Origin: Microdochium bolleyi
Taxonomy: Eukaryota > Ascomycota > Sordariomycetes > Xylariales > Microdochiaceae
Assembly (NCBI GenBank): GCA_001566295.1
Contig: KQ964261.1
Location: 1-64,000, forward strand
Reading direction: 5' to 3'
DNA length: 64,000 nucleotides
In this document: in pieces, positions 54,371 through 64,000 of the stretch
Layout: every line of letters begins with the position of its first letter
Numbering within the stretch: the first letter of the stretch is position 1
The notes under the pieces: generated by a model
The model's input: only the letters and a program-made list of their open reading frames with translations
Told to the model about the DNA's origin: nothing
Databases searched by the model: none
Translations under genes and position numbers: made by a program

Positions 54371-56972
54371 CATCCCCGGGTGTGTGTAGGTTTTCACCGA
54401 GTAAAGAAAAATAAATTGCCCGGATCAGATATCCGGGACTGTCAAAGGAGCTGTCCCGAGATATTGGCTTGAGGGGAGGAGTCGGCAGAGGCTCCGAACC
54501 TCTGAGAGCTGACACAGTGGGGAATCACAGTGTCCGGTCGACCTGGACTTCCGAACACCAACAGCTCTATGCAACAGAAGATCCAGCTGCGAAGAGGATC
54601 GGTATGTCAACACGGCAGTGACAGCTGACTATCTTGCCCAGCACGAACAATTCTCACGAGCCCCTCTGGCCGGGCTCACTTCCTTATCTTCGTCAAGATT
54701 ACGCCCGTGCCTCCCGAAGCCCACCATGGTGGTGTCGCCCGACCCCATTCTGCCTCGAGACGCGACCGTCACATGGACACACAAGTCAGGCACCTGCTTG
54801 CTTAGCCCGTTAGTTTTGTCTCTCGTTCCATCATCATCGTCACGGCTGCGCGGCAATTGGAAAATCTCGCCCCCCGCCGTCGGGTGTCGGGAAATGCAAC
54901 CCAGCACGTGCGGACAATGGGTAAGACCCTCGTGCCTGACTCGCCCTCATGCACCATGACGGTGGCAACAAGGAGATCCCACTGCACGCCAAGTCTGGGC
55001 AGTAGAGATCTCTCGGGCTTCTATTGCAGCAGGCTATGAAGAACCCGGGCAGGTACTCCCAGAGGGTTCGAGTCGTGGCTGGCCTTCCGAGAAGGGGAAG
55101 GGGGGCGTTGTTCCGCGGATCACGATGTCTTTCGAAAAACCCCCAGACTTCCGAGATCGGCAATGTGTAGCGCTCCAGGACTGTTCTTCTTCAGCCCTGT
55201 AAGATCTACACGGAGTCTCCAGAGATTCCCCGCGCGGGTGTCAGTAATTGACGAGCTGGGGAAGTCGGGTGGTGACAGTTTCATGCCTGCCAACATCAAC
55301 AACGATCTGACAAGTGGCGAAAAACGTGTGGCTTTGGGTTAACATGCGGCCGTTATCGCCCAGGCTGTTTGTTGCCGGAATTGCTATCCTGACCGTCAAC
55401 AGTACTTGTGTGGTTCAAGCTGAGAACGCACGATGTCGCTGGTCGGCAAGGTTCCTTGGGCCTTGTAGAGTACTGCGTAGGTCTCAATAACCTGCTGGAC
55501 TGGCTGGAGGCGGGATCCGAGTGGCCAACTGGCAATTCCTACTTCGAAGATCTGATTTTACCATGAACCCGCTTTGTCTTTATCCTTCAACTACTGAACA
55601 GCGCCTGCGCAGACGCCCTGTCATGGAGAAGGTCACGTTAGGGTGAGTCAACTCGGTCGCTGACCACACAACCACGACGCATACTTTCTCAGACACCAGG
55701 AAGTATCCGCCCTGCCAAGGCAATGATCTATATCAGGAGCATCGACCTGCATGGTTCCACGAGAAGGCCAGGTTCTCAGCATCTCATTCCCCAGAGATCG
55801 TGGCTGGACATCCCGCGTCCCGATCCGGCCAGCGGAACCCATTTCCCCGAAGTGCTCGCAAGCTCGATACAATACTCAGGGCATCATGTAGTGCAACCTC
55901 TCACATATGCAGTGCGATCCTGGAACCCCCACGAGTTTATATTGACCTCTCTCCCCCTCCATCCCCGCTCATGCCATTGAGATGCCATCATACACGCTAT
56001 AGATTAATGAATGGCATGCACACGTGCAGCAACGTTGCTTCGGCATGCGCCGACGTTGGGTGCTTGTCTTGCGTGCCATGTACACTACCCCTGAACGTAT
56101 CAATTGGCATTGGGAGAGCCAACATGTCGGGTCGTGACTAGGCATCTAGCCCCCAATGCTCGGGGTAGATGAACGGATGATGCCAAGTCTGCTCGCGTGA
56201 CCTCCCGCGCAAATAAGTTCTCTGCTAAGCGGGTTCTTCCTGTTCTTATTTCGGCCGGCCGGTCACGTCCCGTCCTTCTCTTGGCTCTTCTTGGACCTGC
56301 TTAATTGGGGGGGGGGCGTGCGAGAACGAGCGCATGGCGGGATATCACGTTATCCTTGCAGCATGCGCGCGGAGTGCGGAGGCAAGTGTACTTTGTGTGT
56401 CGTGTTCTTGCCATTTCAGGCTGAAACGTCATAGATAAAGGTAATGGGCCATTCACATCATAGATGGAGCCTAGCTGAGGTATCGCCGTTGAAGTGTTGA
56501 AGAGCACATGATTGTCGATGATCAGGTGAGGTTGGCGAGTTGTGTAGTGGTATCAGGGCACGAATCGGGTCGCGGGTGTTCATACTTGTTGTTCCTCTCA
56601 TGTACGATCGGGCGAGGACCGCCTAGAGTAAGTGTTCGGGGTTGCGGTCGATATAGCTGAGCAACTAGGCACATCCCTCCTCTCGTCTTCAACAGCAGAG
56701 GACAGGAGGACGTTCGCTCTTGACTGGAGCTTAGGATAGTCCTCGGGATCAAGTAATCGAAGGGGTCCGGAAGTCGGCTGGGACGCAGAGCGTCGAGGAC
56801 GACTGCTGCAGGATAACTGCACTTCCCAGCAGAGCACTTTGTCGTGTCGCAGCGAGCTTTGCAGTGATGCAAATTATGGATGTGTTGTGCTTAGCTACTT
56901 ATTCTGCATATAAATTGTAATCCAGATAGAGAGCGCCTTCATGGACACCAAGACGCAGCGACGGCAGGCATC

Positions 56973-58878
56973 TTACTTCTCTAACGCCTTGTCCATGTCC
57001 TGCCTCCATCTATGACAGTTCTTCTTCAACAGCCAGATCGAGGTCGCGACGATCACCCAGCACAGGCCGGCCAGCAGCGTGAACAGCCCGCCCTGCCCCA
57101 TAACGTCCAGGAGTGGCTGCGCGATAATAGACCCGACGCACGTAAAGAGGTTGCGCACAAAGTTGTTCAGCGCGACCCCGGAGCTCGCGTTGTTAGGCAT
57201 AAACTCGGTGAGCATCGTGTTGACGGCGCCAAAGATAAGCATGCTGCCGATGCCGAAGAAGAAGGTCGCCACCATGGGCGCGGCCGGGTGCACGCCGTAC
57301 TGCACCGTCCAGCCGAACAAGATGAACGACACTGGCACCATGACGGCTGCTATCCATACGTTCTCCTGCATCCGGTCCTCGGGTAGGACGATGAGCTTGC
57401 CCTGGGGGTCGTAGCGGCCTACGCGAATCGCCTCACGGATCATGACCTTGTCGAGCCAGACCCCGCCGAAGATACTGGACAGTATGTAGCCGAGCGAGCC
57501 CGGAATGTAGAGGAGCCCGACGAGCCACGGGCTGTAGTTGTACGGCTGGTGCGAGAAGGCGGCCTGCGTCCCGATATTGAGCATGTATAAGGACCCGAAC
57601 GTGATCGCGCTGCACCAGATGGTACACTGTACGGCCGGGAAGCGGAAGTACAGGATAATTCTCAGCGGGTCGACGAAAATGCGGTGGAGCCAGGTTATTG
57701 TCTTCTTGGTCTTCTCCTTGACGGATCTGGTTGTGGTCGAGACTCTCGAGAGTGGCTGGCCGTCGCTGACGACCATTGCTGGCTCGGACGGGGGAGCGAC
57801 CTCTTGCTTCCTCGGGAGGGTCTCGGGGAGGCCAAACAGGATGAAGAGAGTTGTAAGACCGCCATAGGCCGCAAGGAACCACATGGTGCTCTCCCACCCG
57901 AAAGACGCCGTCAAGGCACCGGCAAAGACAGGGGCTGAGAGTATGATCAGCAACGAGGACAGCATGCGTTATAGATTGCCGAAGCAGCAGAACATCTCAT
58001 TCCACAACATAAATCTAAAATCCGGGATCATTGTGTAGGGTACGTACCGGTCATAACGCCCAAAAGCGGTCCGCAGTAGTATAGGCCCATGGCCCTGCCA
58101 CGTTCCTCGCTGTCCCAGATGTCAGCCAAGGAGCCGGCGCCAACAGCCTGAACTGAAGCCGAGGCTCCTCCTGCCAGCGTCCGGCAGATAATAAGCATTG
58201 CGATGTTCGTGCTAAAACCGCTTAAGAGACAGAAGATAGTGTTGAGGGTGAAGGAGATTATGTAAATGCTCCTCCTGCCGTACTGCTCTGAGAACGAGGA
58301 CCACCATAGAGGGAAAATAGACATGGACAACATGTAAAATGCCACAGATAAGTTGACCACCGTGGGTGTGACATCAAATGCCTTTGAGAGCTCAGGCAGC
58401 GCCGCTGTAGAGTGCCATGACGTTAGCTTGGTGCAGCAAGGTTGGCTAACATCAGTTCCAAGCACTCACGCCAGAAGACCGAGCTTCCCGTCGGAGCAGC
58501 AAAAGATGCAATCGCAATTATCGTGGTCAGAAACCACTTTGTCGAGTTGCTGTAGTCGCGTGGTTGCCGGACCTCTGGAAGAAATGCAAATGCCGCAAAT
58601 AATCCCCTTCGTTCTGATCTCGGAACAATGACGAGAGGCTCCTTCTTTCTCTGTATCCCTTGCGGCCCATGCCCCTCAGCCTCGAATTGAGGTTCATCGT
58701 CGGTGTGGCTGTGTAGACTGCTGCGTGTGCTCTCGGGGACGGCAGCCCTTTCCTCAAACTCTTCGTCTGTGATAGCCCGTTTGCTATCATCTCCCGTCCG
58801 TGTTGCTGATACAATGGTATGCTCACCCTCGTCCGTCAGCTCCTGCAACTTCTCCTGTTTTTCATTTTCAGGAGACAT
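56973..58878 (-). CDS. MFS transporter, DHA1-type drug/polyamine antiporter
   Basis: Exons are 58878-58470, 58404-58048 and 57934-56973 (introns 65 and 113 bp), giving 575 aa. A charged cytosolic N-terminus of ~100 residues precedes 12 predicted membrane segments. TM1 runs WFLTTIIAIASFAAPTGSSV, then FWPALPELSKAF across the splice. The MFS motif-A region reads FSEQYGRRSIYI, and motif-C-like glycines lie in LYYCGPLLGVMTAPVFAGAL. A cytoplasmic loop follows TM6 (LPETLPRKQEVAPPSEPAM onward). The second half is typical of fungal DHA1 proteins (LLYIPGSLGYILSSIFGGVW, EFMPNNASSGVALNNFVRNL). Likely plasma-membrane proton antiporter; substrate unknown. The isolated position and lack of biosynthetic neighbours argue against a cluster-linked exporter. 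Confidence 0.93.
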
Positions 58879-60720
58879 TCTTGTGTGGTTTTTCCAACAG
58901 TTTTGCTTAACTTGTGGCTAAACACCATGTGCTCTGTGATAGACCGGATACTCAGATCGACTGGTGCATGGTCTAAGACAATCGTCAAGTCGTTGGCATG
59001 AGTCGACGAAGTGTGCCAATACCGAATAAGATGCCTTTTTGAGACTTCAGGGTCAAAATGAATTTCCGTCGTATGCCCAGATAGAGAAGACAGAACTGTG
59101 AAGAATATAGAGGATATAATTGAGCTATGAGAGCCCTGGAGAAATGAACACGAGACCGATGGAATGACGAGCCGACGAGCGGGTGTGGTGAGCACCCAGC
59201 TTGGCGGGATTCATGGGAGATACCGGGAATAGCACGGATGAGCAAGCACGCGAGCAAGGGTGGACTGGGGGTTTGAACAACAGGAGGTGCTTGGAGATGG
59301 TGAAATAGCACGGCTGGCAGAGTGCTGCTATTGACCGCATTCGAGGAAGCCGCGGGTGATGTCTGCGCAAGTATGCTCCGTATACGGTCCGTAAGCAAGA
59401 AGACGAGAGGAACTTGCTTGCGTCCATGACAGCCAAGACCATGAGTTTTGTTCGGCATTAGACCGCGGCCGAACCCCATCATCGGAAGCCTTCCACGCAA
59501 TAAGTGGACCGCCTTAGTAGCGGAATGGCCATCCGGCATCGGGAGGCAGAGGGGTGCTGCCGGCAAGGATCGTCATCTTGGAGAACCCGGCTGCCAATTG
59601 CTGGCTCCGAAAGTGAATCCCATTACCTGAAGCGCCATTTTGAAAGCATAGCCAACCGTCTGAAGCTTGTTTGATCCATTGGTGGGGAAGCCATCTCTGC
59701 GGCTCACAAGAGGTTGTCTGGGGTCCTGACAAAGTTCACTTTACACACGCTGTCAATGTCAGAGTCGCCCAGAGGAGGCATGAAGCATCAGCATCCTGCT
59801 GTTCCCTGCATTCACGTGGCACGGGCCCGGCCTTCGGCTGTGTCGCGGCTTGTCACAGCATCACACAACGCCGGCCCTATGATGTTTCGAGACCGCCCAT
59901 GAATGTGCCGGTGCCGTCTTGGAAGGTAGCCTGCAATAGCAATTGCAGAAAAACAAGATTGCAATGAATTTCTGAACAGGAAGGCAGATGCTGCAACGCG
60001 GGACTGCGCACTGCGAACTGCTGATGTTATTGCTGTTTTCGACCACTGGTGTCATTAACGGGAGTTGTGGCGTTGGCGTCGTATTTTCGTGCACGGAAAG
60101 ACCCTGGAAAGACCTGTGTCAGGTCGTTGCTTCCGTGGCTGCTGGCTTCGAGTTGGGCCGGAGCCGGTCACGCTTGCAACTGGCACGATGAAGCGGGCAT
60201 GGCCACAGCTTCAGAAGCGCAGCGCCAGTGCCGACTTGGATCCTCTTCGACGTTCGTGAACAGAATCGAGCCCGTTACAGATGCCATCGCTGCACGTCTC
60301 GTGTGCCTCAAACATGGGGAGCATCGCGGGTAGGCGCAGCAGACCGGTGGCACGACAGCGGACACTTACAAGAGAGGCCATGGCGGGGACACGTGCATGA
60401 GTGTCACCCGTCGCATGTTTGGCAAGTTGACGCTCGGGACCCCATGCGCGGAGGTTGTTTCTGAGTTGTGATGTCTCAGGAGCCCTGCAACTGCGCGTTG
60501 CGTTGCTCGCCTGATGAGCTGGAAAACGAGGCTCCAACCAGAATCGCCCACTCGAGGCGGTGCGAGAACCGGAGCCAAGCACCAAAATTTAGCGCTCAGC
60601 CCTCCGACTCATACAGTGGAAACCGCCGACAAGTGCTCAACAACACCACCAGCAGGCAGCAAACCGGGCCATTTCCCTTTTGCGAGTACCTGATTACACA
60701 ACCATCAGCAGCTCGCCAAC
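58879..60720. other. Intergenic between divergent genes
   Basis: 1.8 kb between the MFS and Pro2 start codons. Open frames here have no family features. The Pro2-proximal part is A/C-rich. A TGAGTCG-like site (reverse strand near 60605) is one base off a Cpc1/Gcn4 element, too weak to call. Confidence 0.45.
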
Positions 60721-62189
60721 ATGTCGCTCACCAACGCATCGCCTCTCGAGGCCGCCAAGTCGGCAAAGAGTGCCTCTCACATCCTGGCCACCCTGCCGGC
60801 TTCGGCCCGGAACGATGCCCTGACTGCCATCCACACAGCCCTCAGCGCTGCTCGCGATGATATTCTTGCCGCAAATGCTAGGGATCTCGAGGCTGCGCGG
60901 TCTGCAGCGGCCAGCGGCGAGCTCAGCCAGAGCCTAGTCTCGCGGCTGGACCTGGGCAAGAAGGGCAAGTGGGAGGACATGCTCAAGGGCATCCTAGACG
61001 TGAGGGATCTCGAGGATCCAGGTGAGTCTTGCTCAATTCGGCATACTCTTGTTCCAAACAAGCTGACCCGGTCCCACAGTCGGCAAAGTCACACTGAGGA
61101 CAAGGCTTGATGACGGCCTCGAGATGACCAGGGTCACTTGCCCAATTGGTGTGCTCCTCATCATCTTCGAGGCTCGCCCCGAGGTCATTGCCAACATTGC
61201 ATCTCTGGCCGTAAAGTCTGGAAATTCTGCCATTCTCAAAGGTACAGTGCCGATACTCACCACCATCAGCTGTGCAACTTACTAATGATAAGTTCATAGG
61301 TGGCAAGGAGTCCACAGAGTCATTCGTGGCTATCTCCAAGGTCATCTCTGAGGCCCTGGACAAGTCAGAAGTCCCCAACGGGGCCATCCAGCTCGTCACA
61401 ACTCGCGATGTCATTCCTCAACTTTTGGACCTCGACCAGTACATCGACCTCGTCGTCCCAAGAGGCTCGAACGAGCTTGTGCGCTATATCAAGTCATCGA
61501 CCAAGATTCCAGTGCTCGGCCACGCGGACGGGCTGTGCTCCATCTTCCTTGAGCAGTCTGTAGACCCCACGCTGGCCGCAGACGTCATTGTCGACTCCAA
61601 GACCACTTACCCGGCTGCTTGCAACAGCTTGGAGACTCTTCTCGTGCAAGAGGCTGCGCTTGAAAGCATACTACCGGCCATTGCCGAAAAGCTTATTGCC
61701 AAGGAAGTCACACTCAAGTGCGACGGCCGGTCAAAGGCTGTGCTCGCCAGCAAACTCCCCACAGATCTTGCCGCCAAGTACCTTCAAGATGCCACTAATG
61801 TCGACTTCGATACCGAGTTCCTGAGCCTGACACTGGCGGTCAAGGTCGTCGCCGATCTGGGTGAGGCGGTGCAGCACATCAACGAGCACGGCTCGAAACA
61901 CACAGACTGTATCTTGACATCGTCCGAGGAGCTCGCGGAGCGCTTCATGGCCAGTGTCGATGCCGCTGGCGTGTACTGGAATGCTTCGACACGCTTCGCT
62001 GACGGCATGCGTTACGGCTTCGGCACAGAGGTCGGCATCAGCACAAACAAGATCCACTCCAGAGGCCCTGTAGGACTCGAGGGTTTGATGATCTACAAGT
62101 ACCAGATCCGTGGCAACGGGCACATAACGGCGGTATATGGCGAGGGAAAGGGTCAGAAGAGATTCAAGCACGAGAAGTTGCCCTTATAA
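60721..62189 (+). CDS. pro2: Gamma-glutamyl phosphate reductase (proline biosynthesis)
   Basis: Exons are 60721-61021, 61080-61241 and 61300-62189 (two 58-bp introns), giving 450 aa, the usual ProA/Pro2 size. The N-terminal cofactor domain includes CPIGVLLIIFEARPEVIANI and SGNSAILKGGKES. DLVVPRGSNELVRYI and VLGHADGLCSIFLE follow. The catalytic Cys is C262 in TTYPAACNSLETLL, and the C-terminus has GVYWNASTRFADGMRYGFGTEVGIST and SRGPVGLEGLMIYKYQIRG, the family signature. It reduces gamma-glutamyl phosphate to glutamate-5-semialdehyde with NADPH, the second step of proline synthesis. Cytosolic. Confidence 0.97.
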
Positions 62190-63112
62190 GTTTATACGCT
62201 TCTGGAAGATCGGCGGATCAATGCTCAGCACGTTGTATCTCTTCTGAAGAACCGAAAAGTGATATAGATAGTCCATCAGCGCAAGGCCCCTGGCTGAAGT
62301 ATTCCCGATCGAACTTATAGAGGCTGATATATCGATGCCATCGGCCTATATTCAATGACCACCAGGTCCTCAAGATACTGCCATCGAAAAACAGAGTGCG
62401 ATCCAACTGGAGAGTCAGTTCATCCAGCGCCCGCGGTTGTTGGGTTTCAATAACCTATACTAGAAACATACATCCAAGTCCAAGCATGATTCGGGAAACC
62501 AAGATTGTGTGACGCTCTGAAACTTGAGAACATGGTGATGGCACGCGAACTTTCCGAGCCTCGATGCTCACTGGTCAGGATCTCGCACTTCCCTACCATC
62601 GTCTTCGCGCATGCGGAAGTGGAATCTGCGGGGTGATTGCCGATAAGACGCCACCGTCAAGTGGGATGCAATCATCACTGACCGCCCCACCTTGAGGCAG
62701 GCAAGCCCGAGAACCCCGTCGGCCGCGGATCGCACCTGGCAGTGACAGTGCAGACTTCCCTCCGCCGCCTCGACTGCATTGTCGCCTTCACGATCACGCT
62801 ACACACGCGACACACGACTTGCTGCCAAAGGGACGCGCTGCTCTTGTGCACCGTCCTTCTCTCCTACTATTCCTCCTTTCTACCATCGCACCGGCCCAGT
62901 CTGAGTCCTGACTCCCCGGGCACTCCGACGATTCTTCAGCCACCCCCTCGCAGCCTAAAGTGGCGACGACGACTTTGTGACTGAGCCCGACTGCTGCAAA
63001 CGTCCACCGCCAAAACCACTACGTCTCCCCGGAAGACTTCTGCCCTTCCTCGAGTTTCCGATCACCAGCGATATCGATCGACTTCACACAGCCTCTTCAG
63101 GCACCCGTCACG
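62190..63112. other. Intergenic
   Basis: 920 bp between Pro2 and Ubc12 on the same strand. The part after 62800 is pyrimidine-rich leader-like sequence. No gene was seen. Confidence 0.55.
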
Positions 63113-63884
63113 ATGTTAAAGATATGGTCGATGGTACGGAGACCCGGCTGCTAACACCACCCTTTGCTTTTATGGCATGACCCACCGCTCACGAAGAGAA
63201 GCACTGACTAACTCTCGATTTCTCCCGTATAACAGAAGAAAGAGCAGCAAAAGGCTGATAATGCCGACGCAGCTGGAGGAAAGAAGAAGAAGGTGACTGC
63301 AGCGCAGCTCCGTGTTCAGAAGGGTATGTGAGAACTCCGTTTGGGCAGAGAGACTCGTTCACATATCGTGGCAGCCTCTCCACTTGCTCCCGACGCGGAT
63401 TTACTGACGTATCTTCCTTGCACTTTCAGATCTCTCTGAGTTGTCACTGGGCTCAACGATGAAGACCGAGTTCCCGGACCCCGACGACATCCTCAATTTC
63501 GTTCTCGAGATCAAGCCCGACGAGGGTATGTACCAGGGAGGCTGCTTCACATTCACATTCGCGATGAGCGCCAACTACCCCCACGAGCCGCCGAAGGTTC
63601 GATGCCAGCAGAAGATCTACCACCCGAACATCGACCTCGAGGGCAAAGTCTGCCTCAATATTCTCCGCGAAGACTGGAAGCCTGTGCTCAATCTGAACGC
63701 CGTCATCGTCGGCCTGCAGTTCCTTTTCCTCGAGCCAAACGCTAGCGACCCTCTGAACAAGGAGGCGGCCGAAGACCTTCGCTCGAGCCGCGACCAGTTC
63801 AAGCGAAATGTGCGCACCACGATGAACGGGGGTTCCATACGGGGTGAGCGGTACGATGTCGTCTTGATGAGTGCGAAGAATTAG
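63113..63884 (+). CDS. ubc12: NEDD8-conjugating enzyme Ubc12
   Basis: Exons are 63113-63133, 63236-63323 and 63430-63884, giving 187 aa. The 21-nt first exon encodes MLKIWSM, and the following exon starts KKEQQKADNADAAGGKKKKV. Together these form the Ubc12-specific N-terminal extension that docks on the NEDD8 E1. The UBC fold shows GMYQGGCFTFTFAMSANYPH-EPPKV and KIYHPNIDLEGKVCLNILRE. The catalytic Cys is C111, the same number as in human UBE2M, and is followed by DWKPVLNLNAVIVGLQFLFL. The C-terminus FKRNVRTTMNGGSIRGERYD fits family members. It transfers NEDD8/Rub1 to cullins, so it acts upstream of SCF-type ligases. Confidence 0.97.
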
Positions 63885-64000
63885 AAATATCTTCACCAAT
63901 CGAGTCGTCCTGCTCCATTCGCTCCGCGGTTCAGACAGCTTCAATAGATACCCTTCGCCTCCGCTCTCGCCGAAGCCGGCCTCGCCTCAGTCGTTTCCAT
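63885..64000. other. Right edge, 3' flank of Ubc12
   Basis: Only 116 bp of presumptive 3' UTR remain. Nothing else can be supported. Confidence 0.6.

Larger units (their letters stand above)
51469..56972. other. Gene desert of 5.5 kb with G-rich elements
   Basis: There is no recognisable gene on either strand. Contents include a purine-rich block (about 52770-52920) with a G-quadruplex motif, a CAG6 run (53356-53373), a 16-nt poly-G (54355-54370) and a 10-nt poly-G (56307-56316). The base composition is not AT-rich, which argues against RIP-mutated transposons. A long non-coding transcript or distal regulatory DNA is possible but unproven. Confidence 0.5.

Noticed and set aside
55065..55074. 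GGTTCGAGTC, a tRNA B-box-like sequence
   Set aside because: No matching A box, anticodon arm or acceptor stem could be folded around it on either strand.

Overview
This window is a piece of nuclear chromosome from a filamentous ascomycete (Pezizomycotina, most likely Sordariomycetes). The evidence is the short GT-AG introns (55-141 bp) with CTAAC/CTGAC-type branch points, the protein families present (gamma-tubulin, Rae1/Gle2, MetAP2, Ups1/Ups2, Ies4, Gid1/Vid30, Tob38-like metaxin, Pro2, Ubc12, plus several fungus-only families), and GC-balanced intergenic DNA. I recognise 24 protein-coding genes. I found no rRNA, convincing tRNA, CRISPR array or transposon, and no AT-rich RIP-type blocks. 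Gene models were built by joining exons at splice consensus sites so that reading frames and family motifs are restored. For every spliced model the summed exon length is a multiple of three.

Layout. 0-10 kb: a small conserved 92-aa protein with a striking double CRE in its upstream region, gamma-tubulin (-), a conserved fungal protein (+) and a DUF3431 type II membrane protein with a pentapeptide repeat (-). 11-21 kb: Rae1/Gle2, methionine aminopeptidase 2, an Ups2-type PRELI lipid-transfer protein, and a divergent pair (177-aa unknown / Yfh7-like kinase). 22-36 kb: a 5'-nucleotidase-family phosphoesterase, a secreted Cys-rich protein, a MavL/DUF4804-like protein, Ups1, a conserved 396-aa fungal protein and a secreted Ser/Thr-rich protein. 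37-48 kb: INO80 subunit Ies4, the GID E3 scaffold Gid1, a thiol/halide methyltransferase-family protein, an SDR and a Tob38/Sam35-like metaxin. 48-60 kb: gene-poor, with one small 74-aa gene and a DHA1-type MFS transporter. 60-64 kb: gamma-glutamyl phosphate reductase and the NEDD8 E2 Ubc12.

Most genes are single-copy housekeeping genes with no operon-like logic or biosynthetic cluster. A loose mitochondrial theme exists: Ups1, Ups2 and a SAM-complex metaxin lie within 31 kb. Several neighbours are divergent and probably share promoter DNA. The most interesting candidates are the MavL-like protein (a possible ADP-ribose-processing enzyme) beside a secreted Cys-rich protein, the linked Ups1/Ups2 pair, the palindromic double CRE, and three 3n stop-free introns that would be missed by ORF-based annotation.
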